DNA of 64,000 bases from Dehalococcoidales bacterium (GTDB lineage Bacteria; Chloroflexota; Dehalococcoidia; Dehalococcoidales; UBA2162). Numbering within the stretch: the stretch's first letter is position 1; each line of letters begins with the position of its first letter. The DNA lies in assembly GCA_016932435.1 (NCBI GenBank), contig JAFGCW010000028.1, positions 1 to 64,000 on the forward strand, written 5' to 3'. Below are positions 1 to 8,738 of this stretch, piece by piece. Made by a program: the position numbers and the translations under genes. The notes beneath the pieces were generated by a model. It searched no databases and was not told the DNA's origin. It worked only from the letters and a program-made list of their open reading frames with translations.

Positions 1-15
1 CAGCGTCATTTCCAT
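1..15 (-). CDS. 5' end of a gene leaving the window on the left
   Basis: Only five codons (M-E-M-T-L) are inside the window. On the minus strand an AAAAGGAGG ribosome binding site lies at 21-29, five bases upstream of an ATG at 15-13, and a second in-frame ATG follows at 9-7. The strong site and good spacing make a real gene start likely. The product cannot be named from this fragment. Confidence 0.55.
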
Positions 16-245
16 TTTTTCCTCCTTTTTCTGTTTTTCCTTTCGTTCTCGTTTTCTACTATCATCATAAATCCGGAAGGAAAAACGAACATCGGTCTGG
101 ATACTCATTTCTCTATACACTTAAGACTTATTCTCAATCGACCCGGTATAAGCATTATTTTCAGGCTGGTTAGAAATGAAATTACCTACTCCCGCTGAGT
201 ATATAAGCAGATATACCTACAGGCAGATTTGGTAATAGATTTTTC

Positions 246-560
246 ATGTTTCATAAACCTGCACAATCCGTTACACAGATCGTAAAATCCCTTGATATAA
301 CCAGAATTGACAGTAAATTTACGGGCATGATAGTTTTGAGTTGGGATATTAACACGATAAATGACGCAGAGATCCTCGAGTTCATTAATAGAGCCTACCA
401 GGAACTGGAACGAAGCCGTGCTGCTAATGCCAGCAGTTCGCTGATAAACGTACTGGAAGAAGATATCAAAGAGTTGGAACTGATCTTCGCCACCAGTGAC
501 GCCGAACGAATGGGAAAGAGGGCACTCCTCGACCAGTGCGCGGAAAAGTTCGATAAATAA
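246..560 (+). CDS. Hypothetical protein, 104 aa
   Basis: An unrecognised, soluble, mostly helical protein. The C-terminal half is rich in acidic and basic residues typical of amphipathic helices (for example ELERSRAA and EEDIKELEL) and there is no signal peptide or membrane segment. No convincing ribosome binding site precedes the ATG, so the start is uncertain. A 129-codon frame on the opposite strand (186-575) covers the same DNA, but its composition (Cys- and Phe-rich) looks less protein-like. The gene stands alone upstream of the selenoprotein gene; no function can be assigned. Confidence 0.45.
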   Translation: MFHKPAQSVTQIVKSLDITRIDSKFTGMIVLSWDINTINDAEILEFINRAYQELERSRAANASSSLINVLEEDIKELELIFATSDAERMGKRALLDQCAEKFDK

Positions 561-633
561 GCAGTCCCTTAGCACGCGTTTTCAATCCTTTTCTTTCCTC
601 CACCTTGCACTTACTTCACGCCGTACCGATTAT

Positions 634-663
634 TTGCAATTCTCTCTTGTATTGGTTTATATT
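634..663 (+). promoter_or_regulatory. Possible sigma-70 promoter for the selenoprotein gene
   Basis: TTGCAA (634-639) and TATATT (658-663) are separated by 18 bases and lie just ahead of the gene starting at 691. The -35 box is weak (4 of 6), so this is tentative. Confidence 0.3.
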
Positions 664-690
664 ATGCTATCAATAATAAGGAGAGTTGAT

Positions 691-2445
691 ATGGCAGGGA
701 AAATTTATAAATGCCTGAATCCGACAGGTGTACAGATGCCGGCTCAGCAGTTCCCGCTGGCCGAACGCATCGATAAAATCGACGGAAAAACTATCCACCT
801 GAATATCTGCGGTGAGCCTGATATCACTATTCGTCTTGAAAGGAAACTTGTTGCGGAATATCCCCAGGTAAACTGGCTTATCAAGAAGACCAATGGCATC
901 GATCCGGTCAGAATGAGTGAAGAAGAAAAGAAGACGGTCGATGCAGCAATACTCGGGGTCTGCTGGTGACATAATGCCGTCAGAAGGCAGTTGCCTTACC
1001 TGATAGAGCTTGAAAAAGCCAGCATACCGACGATCCTGATCGATTTCTTCGACCAGGACGGTTTTGTTGAGAGTGAAGCCCAGGTACTCGGGGTTCCAAA
1101 GCTTCGCTATATGCACGCTCATCGTATAATGAAAGGAACCGAGGACGTAGAAAGGTTCCTCGACGAGATGTTCGACGGAATTACCCGTCCACTGACCGAT
1201 GAAGAACGCCAGGTCAGCGGGATGTGGAGACCCGATGAGCCCCGGATCATTTTCGAAGGAACCCTCGAAGACGCGGAAGAGTTCTACATGCAGGCGGATA
1301 TGAACGCCTATCAGGGCGCTCCCTACGCAAGATATACCGATGGTCTGCCGATTGTTGTTCCTACCGAAGAACGGGTAGAAGCGATGCTCAAGGGCACCAG
1401 CCACGCCCCCAATGAAATTATCAGCCTCCAGGCCGACATACCGGTACGGGCAGCACCGGAGGCCATCGGCAACGACCCGACAATCCATAAAGGCGAACCT
1501 ATGCGCTTTATGCCTACTCGAAGGGTAGCCACCGTGGAACAGGTCGCTGTCAATGCCGTCATGGCTGGTTGCAAGCCCGAAATGTTCCCGGTGGTATTAG
1601 CAATAGCCGAAGCATCCGCCGGCACCGGTGACGGACGTAACGGGCAGGGCTTTATCGTCAGCGGACCTATCGCCCAGGAAATAGGCATGAATTATGGTTT
1701 TGGACTCCTTGGCCCGGGCAATCCTGCCAATATTACTATAGGCCGTGCATCCAAACTCATGTGGCGTAATCTCGGCGGCGCGATTCCCGGGATTACCGTA
1801 ACCAGCAACTGGGGTGACAATCCCGCTGTTAATACCGGTTTCTGTATTGCCGAATATACCGGTGGCCTTCCCAAGGAGTGGATGGGACTTAACGAGGAAC
1901 TCGGGTACAAGAAGGAAGAGAGTGTCCTCATGGTAACCCATCCGGGTTCGTTCGGTATCGGTCAACACTTCATGCCCGGCGTGTATCGTGCTCTCCAGAA
2001 AGATGGGCATGGCGCTATGGCAAGGTATCTCGGTGTGAAAGGCGTACCAGGTCCTCACAACTGGCTCGATTACCTGGCTGTAGGACTCTGGGCGGACCGC
2101 GAAGGCGGTATCACTCTGATGATGATACCGGAAATGGCCCAGCACCTTGTCGATATCGGTTTCAAGACCAAGGAATCCGTAGCCGAATACATCTGGAAGA
2201 AGAGCTTCGAACCGGTCAAGCAATACAGGATGCGCGGAGCACCCGACTTCGCTACCAACGGCTGGAGATCCATCGAACGGACTTCAGGCAAGCCGTGGCT
2301 TGAACTGGATGATGACTATATGGTACCGGCAGGCGGCGATTCACCGAATGCCAACCTTATCCTGATCTGCGGCGGCGACGAGGAAACCTGCCATCGCTTC
2401 GGCGGCGGTCACGGCCAGCCTTATCTTATCGACAACTGGCGGTAA
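691..2445 (+). CDS. Selenoprotein (in-frame UGA at 967-969) with GrdB/UGSC-like N-terminal domain, 584 aa
   Basis: The ATG at 691 follows AAGGAGAG at 678-685. The frame runs 92 codons to a TGA at 967-969 and then continues open for 491 more codons in the same phase. If UGA is read as selenocysteine (U93) the product is 584 aa. After the UGA, the motif ELEKASIP falls at U+13 to U+20, the same offset as EIEKAGIP after Sec in glycine/sarcosine/betaine reductase component B, and similar to the UGSC family. The usual UGxC after Sec is not kept here (U-H-N-A); a Cys lies two residues before Sec. Residues from about 215 to the end form a second, conserved-looking domain (AVMAGCKPEMFPVV, GPGNPANITIGR) of unknown function. 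A separate downstream gene is unlikely because the only start there, TTG at 991, has poor signals. Sec machinery genes are not in the window. Substrate unknown; a redox or reductive-cleavage role is inferred. Confidence 0.8.
980..1003 (+). promoter_or_regulatory. SECIS-like hairpin downstream of UGA
   Basis: TCAG (980-983) pairs with CTGA (1000-1003), and AAGGC (984-988) pairs with GCCTT (993-997) across an AGTT loop, with a two-base bulge (AC, 998-999). The loop starts 20 bases after the UGA and has G as its second base. Bacterial SECIS elements are described with an apical loop about 16-37 bases after UGA and a G in the first two loop positions, so placement and shape both fit. Confidence 0.7.
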
Positions 2446-2469
2446 TTGTTTTCAACACAACAAAGACAA

Positions 2470-2498
2470 AGAGGGTCACGATTAACTCGTGACCCTCT
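2470..2498. terminator. Intrinsic terminator after the selenoprotein gene
   Basis: A perfect 12-bp stem (AGAGGGTCACGA with TCGTGACCCTCT) closes a 5-base loop, followed by TCTTAT. It lies between two convergent genes and may serve both. Confidence 0.8.
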
Positions 2499-2525
2499 TC
2501 TTATCAAGAGAAACAGAGTTCCGGA

Positions 2526-2996
2526 TTATTTCTTCCCTTCTATCGCCTTCGTTCCACCACTTACCTTAACCTGGATCTGTTTCTTCTTTTTCTCCTCGGC
2601 TTTGGGCATCACGACCGTCAGGACGCCATTCTCGTAACGACTTTCTATTTTCTCGGCATCTACCGTGTCCGGAAGTCGTAGCGCCCGGTAGAAAGAACCG
2701 GTTGAGCATTCCCGTATAAGATATTTCTCGTCCTCGGTTTCCGTTTCAGTCTTTTTCTCTGCCCTGATGGTGAGAACTCCATCTTCTACCGTAACATCGA
2801 TATCTTCCGGATTTACTCCGGGTATGGATGCCTTTACGTCGATCTCGTCCTTTTTCTGGACTACATCCATCAGGATATTCCAGCCTTCTTCGCCTTCACG
2901 GTAACCATGGGTGGTGCCAATGCCACGCCATAACCTGTTCATAGTGTCTTCCATCTGTCTCAGATCCCTGAAAGGATCCCATCTCTGTAATACCAT
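2526..2996 (-). CDS. Small heat-shock protein, Hsp20/alpha-crystallin family, 156 aa
   Basis: An ATP-independent holdase that binds unfolding proteins in the cytoplasm. Residues about 45-145 form the alpha-crystallin domain: the PGVNPEDIDVTVEDGVLTI stretch is the classic A-x-x-x-n-G-v-L strand region, and NGVLTVVMPK is the closing signature. The N-terminus (QRWDPFRDL) is also typical, and the length is usual for bacterial Hsp20. A short basic tail replaces the usual I-x-I end with IQVKV and a KAIEGKK terminus. The gene is 114 bases downstream of the zinc-ribbon gene, which carries CIRCE elements, so HrcA-type heat-shock control of both is inferred. Confidence 0.95.
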   Translation of the reverse strand: MVLQRWDPFRDLRQMEDTMNRLWRGIGTTHGYREGEEGWNILMDVVQKKDEIDVKASIPGVNPEDIDVTVEDGVLTIRAEKKTETETEDEKYLIRECSTGSFYRALRLPDTVDAEKIESRYENGVLTVVMPKAEEKKKKQIQVKVSGGTKAIEGKK

Positions 2997-3110
2997 TTCT
3001 CCACATCCTCCAAATAATTTTTTCTTGCTTTATTATTATTTCGAATTACTTTTACTGTTTTTTACCGCTGCTACGATTCTTTCAAAACCTCACCTCCAAA
3101 GATCTATCAT

Positions 3111-3308
3111 TTACGTTACGGACACCGTGCTTTGACTAATCTCCGAAGTTTTTTCCGGGTCGACCTTTACTGAGTTGTTATACACCACATCCAGGTACAA
3201 GATAAAGGAACACTGCAGGCATTGCTCGTACCAGCCATCGAAACCGTTATAGAGAAACAACTTTCCGCCGCATTTCGGGCATTTTTGAGATAAATTCGAT
3301 ATACTCAT
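3111..3308 (-). CDS. Small zinc-ribbon protein, 65 aa, first gene of a heat-shock unit
   Basis: Two CxxC pairs (CPKCGG at residues about 10-15 and CLQC near residue 30) make a single treble-clef/zinc-ribbon fold. No other domain fits in 65 residues. The family is not recognised; such proteins may bind nucleic acid or protein, or deliver metal. Upstream lie a consensus sigma-70 promoter and two CIRCE-like operators, and the Hsp20 gene follows on the same strand. Co-regulation with Hsp20 under HrcA is therefore inferred from sequence, and a role in proteostasis is a guess from context. Confidence 0.75.
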   Translation of the reverse strand: MSISNLSQKCPKCGGKLFLYNGFDGWYEQCLQCSFILYLDVVYNNSVKVDPEKTSEISQSTVSVT

Positions 3309-3338
3309 ATTCGTTATATCTCCTACTCCAGTCTCGAT

Positions 3339-3365
3339 TTAGCAATCTCTCCCTTTGTTTGCTAA
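3339..3365. promoter_or_regulatory. CIRCE-like operator, downstream copy
   Basis: TTAGCAATC-N9-GTTTGCTAA, against the CIRCE consensus TTAGCACTC-N9-GAGTGCTAA. The left arm matches 8 of 9 and the right arm 7 of 9, with exactly 9 bases between. It lies in the untranslated leader of the zinc-ribbon gene. Confidence 0.65.
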
Positions 3366-3399
3366 TGTTATCGGTGAAAAAAATAGCACCTCGATAAAA

Positions 3400-3426
3400 T
3401 TAGCACTCTAACCTTTCGTTTGCTAA
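3400..3426. promoter_or_regulatory. CIRCE operator at the transcription start
   Basis: TTAGCACTC-N9-GTTTGCTAA: the left arm is perfect CIRCE and the right arm matches 7 of 9. It sits just downstream of the minus-strand -10 box (3431-3436), where HrcA repressor would block initiation. The copy at 3339-3365 starts 61 bases away and has the same right arm. Confidence 0.75.
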
Positions 3427-3430
3427 TTTT

Positions 3431-3459
3431 ATTCTAATACGCATGTTATTTTTTGTCAA
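3431..3459 (-). promoter_or_regulatory. Sigma-70 promoter of the zinc-ribbon/Hsp20 unit
   Basis: On the minus strand TTGACA (3459-3454), a 17-base spacer, then TAGAAT (3436-3431). The start point would fall inside the adjacent CIRCE element. Confidence 0.8.
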
Positions 3460-3530
3460 TACCATTTTCTGAGAAAATACCAAACACGAATCTTTATGCC
3501 CTGATCACTTTATACTTTTAGATATGGATT

Positions 3531-3559
3531 TTTACATATGGAATGCAGTATGATATATT
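3531..3559 (+). promoter_or_regulatory. Sigma-70 promoter for the 63-aa protein
   Basis: TTTACA (3531-3536), a 17-base spacer and TATATT (3554-3559), about 30 bases ahead of the ribosome binding site of the gene at 3591. Confidence 0.6.
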
Positions 3560-3590
3560 CTGTTAAAAACAATAGGAACAAAAGGAGTTA

Positions 3591-3782
3591 ATGATGAACG
3601 AAGTAGAACTTCTTCAAAAGATCCACAAAACACAGATTGAGCTTGAAGAGAAAAGGTCTGAAGAGGCGAGTGGTGAAGCGGTAGCTACACTCGAAAAAGA
3701 ATTGATGAAACTTACCGAGATCATGATGGCTTTTGAAAAAGCCGAGGATAAACAGGCATTTATGGACAACTGCCGGGGCTAG
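3591..3782 (+). CDS. Small helical protein, 63 aa, unknown function
   Basis: A highly charged protein whose pattern (LLQKIHKTQIELEEKR, then LEKELMKLTEIMM) predicts an antiparallel helical pair or coiled coil. No membrane segment, signal or cysteine cluster; one Cys lies near the C-terminus (NCRG). AGGAG at 3583-3587 is better spaced for the second ATG (3594) than the first. It has its own promoter, divergent from the heat-shock promoter, and a terminator-like hairpin after it. The family is not recognised. Confidence 0.75.
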   Translation: MMNEVELLQKIHKTQIELEEKRSEEASGEAVATLEKELMKLTEIMMAFEKAEDKQAFMDNCRG

Positions 3783-3796
3783 ATTTTTCTGTACTG

Positions 3797-3825
3797 AAAA
3801 AGAGCAGATGCAAACCTGCCTTTTT
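3797..3825. terminator. Bidirectional terminator between the 63-aa gene and purL
   Basis: AAAAAG / GCAG pairs with CTGC / CTTTTT across an 8-base loop with one bulged A. A T-run follows on the plus strand and an A-run precedes it, so it can act for both convergent genes. Confidence 0.55.
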
Positions 3826-3831
3826 TATTGA

Positions 3832-6800
3832 CTACTTCTCTTTACACCATTTATAGGCATTCTGGAACATTTTCAGCCAGGGTGAAGCGGAGAGAATATA
3901 GTCGCCAACCTCTTTTTTCCAGTCGCCGGTTTTCAATTCTTCAGGAACGTAAGGCCACTGCCAGAGTAGGAAAGCCCTTTCAGGGTGGGGCATTATCGCC
4001 AGGTGACGGCCATCTTGAGAACAAAACGACGCTATCCCGGCAGGAGAACCGTTGGGATTGAACCGGTATTTCTCAGTCGGTATACCGTCATCGTCCACGT
4101 AAGCTACCGGTGTCAGGTTATGTTCCCTTGCAGATGCCAGGATTTCCGGGTCAGGGCAGTACAGTTTACCACCGCCGTGCGCCGTCCAGATACCAAGTAT
4201 TGAACCTTCCATACCCTGGAGCATCATTGCCGGGCTCTCCGTTATCCTCACCATCCCCCAGTGCGACTCAAATCTTTCCGAGTTGTTGGTAATAAATCGA
4301 GGTTGCCTGGTTTCAGGGATCCCTTCCCACGGAACAATACCGAGGAAAGCCATCAACTGGCAGCCGTTACAGACACCAAGTGAGAAGGTATCTTTCCGAC
4401 TGAAGAAATCATCGAATTCCTTTTTCAGCCTGGGATTGAACTTGATTATTCCGGCCCATCCTTTCGCCGGATCGAGTACGTCCGCGTAAGAGAATCCTCC
4501 AACGAAGACGACTCCCCGGAACTCATCAAGAGAAACTCTTTCCTCAAGGATATCCGTCATCGTAACGTCCCACGTCTCGAATCCCGCCCAGTAGAAAGCC
4601 GACGTCATTTCACGGTCGCCGTTACTTCCTTCGTCTCGGATTATTGCCACTTTAGGCCGATTATCTCCACGCAGGCTCGCCGGCGTTATCGGCTCGGGTT
4701 CGAAGGTAAGGGTGTAATTTATCCCGGTTCGTTCGCGGTAATTCGTCTGCTCTTTGGCCATCGCGACATTCATCTGTTCCAGTTCCAGCCTGTCGCTGGA
4801 GGATTCCCACCATCCGAGTAATGTCGGTGTACCCACATCGAGTACCAGTTCTACACCATACTTTATCAACACTCTCTTTTCGCTGGAAGTCTCTCCGAGT
4901 ATGGTGTAGGTTAGTCCGTATTCGTCGAGTATTATCTTAATACGGTTCTCGTTATCCGGAAGGTATTCCAGCACCAGGCCGAGTTCCTCGGAGAAAAGTT
5001 GGGTAACGGCATCATCTTCACCAGGGATGTCGACGGTAAATCCGCAGTTACCGGCAAGGGCCATTTCCACCAGTGTCGTAATCAGTCCGCCGTCACTCCT
5101 GTCGTGGCAGGCGATCACAAGGTCTTCGTCGATCATTTTCTGGACTACCTTGAAGGTACTGATAAGAAGCTGGTAATTATCCACGTCAGGAGACTCGTCA
5201 CCAATCTGCCCGAATGCCTGGGCAAGGGCAGAGCCACCCATGCGGTTTCTGCCTTCTGACAGATCAATGAAAATCAGCCTGCTTTCACCTGGTTTTTTCA
5301 AGTCGGGAGTGAGTTTCCGGGTAATATCAGGCATGGTTGCGTAACCCGAAACGACCACCTCACCTGGGGCTTTTATATTCTTATCATCGACTCTTGCCGC
5401 CATGGACAGGCTGTCCTTACCTCCATCCACGGCGATCCCGAGCTGCGTGATCAGAGTCGCCAGCGCTACGGCGGCATCGTATATCCGGGCTCCTTCGCCG
5501 GGCAGTTTTGCCGCCCACATCCAGTTTACGGAGCACTTGATATGACTCAAATCGCTTATCCTGGCGGAAACCATATTCGTCAGCATTTCGCCGACCGCCA
5601 TCCTTGCACCGGCTTTATCATCGATAAGCATTTTTATCGGTTGTTCACCGATAGCGGTAGCTCCTCCGGTTAACCCGAAATGACTCTGGGCAACAACAGC
5701 TACGTCGGCAACAGGAAGCTGGAGAGGTCCACAGCATTGCTGTTGAGCGATCAATCCGGTAACGCTCCTGTCCACCTTGCGGACAAGGTATCCCTTGGAA
5801 CCTACCGAGGGAAGCCTGAAAACCAGTTCCAGGGCTTTCTTTACGGTCAGATCTTCAGGTAGTTTTAAGGGTCCGAGTTTACGTAGTATTCTTTCAAGCT
5901 TATAGGATTTCGGCGGCATTTCACCGAGAATCTTATCAAGCGGTAGATCAATCGGAGTTGAATCGTCATCTTCGTCGAGAACAACCACTCGTCCATCATT
6001 TGTGATCTCACCAAGTATTTCACAGTTTACCTTTTCGCGTTCGCAGATCGCCTGGAATTCATCTATTCTTTCCTTACTTATCAGGAAAGCGGAACGCTCT
6101 TGGTATTCGGCGCACCAGATATCGGCTACGGTCATCGAAGGATCACCGAGGTTAATACGCCGTATCATAATTTTACCGCCGGCCGGATCGATAATTTCTG
6201 TCAGTACATTAGCCGGACCGCCGGCGCCCTGGTCATGTACAACCAGCAGGGGATTATCACTCGCTTTCTCGGCGCAGGCTCTGATAACACGGTTCAGTTT
6301 ATTTTCCATTTCGGCATTGCCGCGCTGGACCGCATTGAAATCCAGTTCCGCGATATTCTCGCCCTGAATCATACTGGAGGCTGAACCACCTCCCATACCT
6401 ATCCGGTAGGCCGGACCTCCCACCTGAACGATGAGAATGCCTTTTACGGATTCACATGGCTGGACATTCGTGTCGTCTATCTGGCCTATTCCGCCGGTAA
6501 ACATTATCGGTTTGAGCCAGGCGCGGCGTTCATTATCCGGCAACACTTGCTCGAATGTCCTGACGAATCCCTGTATCAGAGGTTCCCCGAACTTGTTTCC
6601 ATAGTCGGAAGCTCCGTTACTGGCTTCGATTAATATCTCGAGAGGTGACGCCAGCTCGAACGGATAAGTCAATCCTTCCGGTTCTCCCGGTATTTTAAAG
6701 TCCGGAATACTGAGCGCTGCGGTGCAATATGCCGCAGTCCCAGCAATGACAAAGCTGCCTTTACCGGTAGCGTGACCGTCCCGTATTCTGCCTCCCGTAC

Positions 6801-7698
6801 CGGTGGTAGCTCCTTCGAATGGAGAAATACCGCTCGGGTAGTTGTGGGTTTCCGCGGTGAAAAGGATATGATAATAACATTCCTTGGCTACGAAGTGAGA
6901 ACTCCTGCCCGGATTCGCCGGCAGGATCGTCCATATTTTATAACCCCGGATAGCACTCGAATCATCGCTGAAAGCGATCACGCTATTGGAAGGGTTTTTT
7001 TGAATCGTCGACCGGATTATCTGGAGTAAGGTATCCGGTATTTCCTTACCCTCAACGGTCATTCTTCCCTTAAAAAACCAGTGGCGCGAGTGTTCACTGT
7101 TATTATTTCCCAGCATGAATAACTCTGCGTTTGTCGGGTCGCGTTTCAATTCGTCTGCAAACAGCCTGGTGTAGAAATTAACGTCCCAGTTATCCATTCC
7201 CAGGCCATTTTCACGGTTGAACACGCTTAAGGCATCCGCCCCTTTTTCAATAATGGGGATTGTGAATACCTTTTCAGGAGTAGTCCCGCTACCGAAAGCT
7301 ATCAACGGTTCCGGGTATGGAGTCTCCGTCATGCGGTCATGGTTTTCAATAATGAATTGATCTTTATCGGTACCCTCTGGAGCCAGATACCGTCTTGAAC
7401 GCTCGATACGAAGGATCTTATCAATCCCGCAGGCATTACAGATAGCAACGGCATTCGTGGAATAGGCAGTATCGAAACTGAGTCGCGGACCGATCTCTAT
7501 AACGCTGTTTGCAGGCGTTAAAAAAGGCTCCTGGCTGAAATTCTCAACTTCGAACGTTTCAGCAAGCAGCCATCTGAGTATCTCCAGTTCTTCCGCGGTT
7601 AGCGGTGCCGATGTCTGTACGTTAAAACAGTACTCGAAATCCGGCTTTACTTTGCGGTAAAAGTGCCGTACCTCTGGTATGTTTCTAACGTCGGTCAT
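3832..7698 (-). CDS. purL: Phosphoribosylformylglycinamidine synthase, long single-chain form, 1288 aa
   Basis: Converts FGAR, glutamine and ATP to FGAM in purine synthesis. The single chain holds an N-terminal PurS-like region, two AIR-synthase-like ATP-binding halves (AETHNYPSGISPFEGA and DGGKDSLSM are the ATP-site motifs) and a C-terminal class I glutamine amidotransferase. In the amidotransferase LGVCNGCQ carries the nucleophile Cys and MPHPER the catalytic His. Length matches the long bacterial form rather than the PurS/PurQ/PurL split. No strong Shine-Dalgarno is seen before the ATG. The purN-like gene lies 129 bases upstream on the same strand, and the consensus promoter ahead of it probably drives both. 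Confidence 0.95.
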   Translation of the reverse strand: MTDVRNIPEVRHFYRKVKPDFEYCFNVQTSAPLTAEELEILRWLLAETFEVENFSQEPFLTPANSVIEIGPRLSFDTAYSTNAVAICNACGIDKILRIERSRRYLAPEGTDKDQFIIENHDRMTETPYPEPLIAFGSGTTPEKVFTIPIIEKGADALSVFNRENGLGMDNWDVNFYTRLFADELKRDPTNAELFMLGNNNSEHSRHWFFKGRMTVEGKEIPDTLLQIIRSTIQKNPSNSVIAFSDDSSAIRGYKIWTILPANPGRSSHFVAKECYYHILFTAETHNYPSGISPFEGATTGTGGRIRDGHATGKGSFVIAGTAAYCTAALSIPDFKIPGEPEGLTYPFELASPLEILIEASNGASDYGNKFGEPLIQGFVRTFEQVLPDNERRAWLKPIMFTGGIGQIDDTNVQPCESVKGILIVQVGGPAYRIGMGGGSASSMIQGENIAELDFNAVQRGNAEMENKLNRVIRACAEKASDNPLLVVHDQGAGGPANVLTEIIDPAGGKIMIRRINLGDPSMTVADIWCAEYQERSAFLISKERIDEFQAICEREKVNCEILGEITNDGRVVVLDEDDDSTPIDLPLDKILGEMPPKSYKLERILRKLGPLKLPEDLTVKKALELVFRLPSVGSKGYLVRKVDRSVTGLIAQQQCCGPLQLPVADVAVVAQSHFGLTGGATAIGEQPIKMLIDDKAGARMAVGEMLTNMVSARISDLSHIKCSVNWMWAAKLPGEGARIYDAAVALATLITQLGIAVDGGKDSLSMAARVDDKNIKAPGEVVVSGYATMPDITRKLTPDLKKPGESRLIFIDLSEGRNRMGGSALAQAFGQIGDESPDVDNYQLLISTFKVVQKMIDEDLVIACHDRSDGGLITTLVEMALAGNCGFTVDIPGEDDAVTQLFSEELGLVLEYLPDNENRIKIILDEYGLTYTILGETSSEKRVLIKYGVELVLDVGTPTLLGWWESSSDRLELEQMNVAMAKEQTNYRERTGINYTLTFEPEPITPASLRGDNRPKVAIIRDEGSNGDREMTSAFYWAGFETWDVTMTDILEERVSLDEFRGVVFVGGFSYADVLDPAKGWAGIIKFNPRLKKEFDDFFSRKDTFSLGVCNGCQLMAFLGIVPWEGIPETRQPRFITNNSERFESHWGMVRITESPAMMLQGMEGSILGIWTAHGGGKLYCPDPEILASAREHNLTPVAYVDDDGIPTEKYRFNPNGSPAGIASFCSQDGRHLAIMPHPERAFLLWQWPYVPEELKTGDWKKEVGDYILSASPWLKMFQNAYKWCKEK

Positions 7699-7827
7699 CT
7701 CGCTCTTTCAATCCGCATGCTTGTTCGTCTTCTCTCGTTAACTGCAGGACTATTCGGTGGGATAGAATGGCTACACCTGATTATACCCCTGCTGCCAGTC
7801 TCCTATCAATACCCGAATGTTATTTAT

Positions 7828-8706
7828 TCAACCAAGCCTGTAACCGTATTCAGGTAACTTTTCCCCGTCCAGAAAGATCTCTCTTCCTTGTACTTTCACC
7901 CTTCCCTGAGATATCAACTGGACAGCGACCGGATAGATCTTCCAGTCTCCTTCGACTTTCAGGACTTCCTGCAATTCGGAGCAGATGGTATCCATTATCT
8001 GATACAGTTCTTCATTAGCTTTTTCCTTGAATTCTTCATACGTCGTAATACGACTCGCCCCGGCGAAGGCAAGTACACGGTGCAGGCCTTCAATCAACCT
8101 CTGCGGCTCCTTAGAGTCCAGTTCAGCAAGAGTTTCCGCTATTTTTAAAGGTGCCGACTGCACCAGGACAGGCCCGTTATCCATATTGTTATCGATAAAG
8201 AACAGAGTAGATCTCACCGAGTCTTCACCAGCGAGTATTGCCATCGCAAAAGGAATAGTATGCAAACCCACATATCCTTTGATTGTGTCCCCCGGATGAA
8301 CGTTAAGCACACGCGGGTAATACTTGTCCACCATGTAGTCTGAATTCAACTGGTCGAAGCCAGCCAGACATATAAGGTCGGGTTGTTTCCCGATTTCATC
8401 CTCTATCAACCGGCACACGTCCTTTTCGTACTGAATTCGCTCGGGCGCGTTTCTGGGAACCTTACCCGGTCCGTGTTTCTTCCTGGCTTCCCTGAGATAC
8501 GGAATATGACTCAGTTCAAGAACCTTATGGTTGTTTTTCGCTGCAATCTCGGTACCGCCGCAGCCTGGTCTGTTTGTGAAGACTACGTAATCATGGTCTG
8601 GATTACTGGCGACAATTTCCCTGTAATTTGTTCCGGAACCCGAAATGAAACAGATTATCGTCATCCTTTTTCCGGATTTAGCCGGATCATAAACAAGTTC
8701 ACTCAT
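7828..8706 (-). CDS. purN: PurN-like phosphoribosylglycinamide formyltransferase, 292 aa
   Basis: Formyl-group transfer from 10-formyl-THF to GAR (third purine step) is inferred. The fold starts with the phosphate-binding FISGSGTNYREI loop. The three catalytic residues of GART are conserved: N135 and H137 in NVHPGD, and D176 in NMDNGP. The protein is about 80 residues longer than typical PurN (about 210), with an extended N-terminus, a long insert after residue 65 and a C-terminal extension. The loop after His is GDT rather than the usual SLLP. The start follows GGAGG at good spacing. It sits upstream of purL behind a consensus promoter. A formyltransferase with another substrate is possible but less likely in this context. 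Confidence 0.82.
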   Translation of the reverse strand: MSELVYDPAKSGKRMTIICFISGSGTNYREIVASNPDHDYVVFTNRPGCGGTEIAAKNNHKVLELSHIPYLREARKKHGPGKVPRNAPERIQYEKDVCRLIEDEIGKQPDLICLAGFDQLNSDYMVDKYYPRVLNVHPGDTIKGYVGLHTIPFAMAILAGEDSVRSTLFFIDNNMDNGPVLVQSAPLKIAETLAELDSKEPQRLIEGLHRVLAFAGASRITTYEEFKEKANEELYQIMDTICSELQEVLKVEGDWKIYPVAVQLISQGRVKVQGREIFLDGEKLPEYGYRLG

Positions 8707-8738
8707 CAGAATTCCTCCGTCAGGTGACTTCCGAATTG

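Noticed and set aside
186..575. 129-codon minus-strand frame opposite the 104-aa ORF
   Set aside because: No start signals, Cys/Phe-rich; the plus-strand frame looks more protein-like, although neither is certain.
670..1488. 272-codon open frame on the minus strand inside the selenoprotein gene
   Set aside because: It shadows a strongly coding plus-strand frame with ribosome binding site and SECIS-like hairpin; its composition is not protein-like and no start signal precedes it.
991..2445. Separate gene starting at TTG 991 after a normal stop at 967
   Set aside because: Only AGAAGG three bases before the TTG; the upstream 92 codons are in phase and the motif after the UGA aligns with Sec proteins, so one gene is better.
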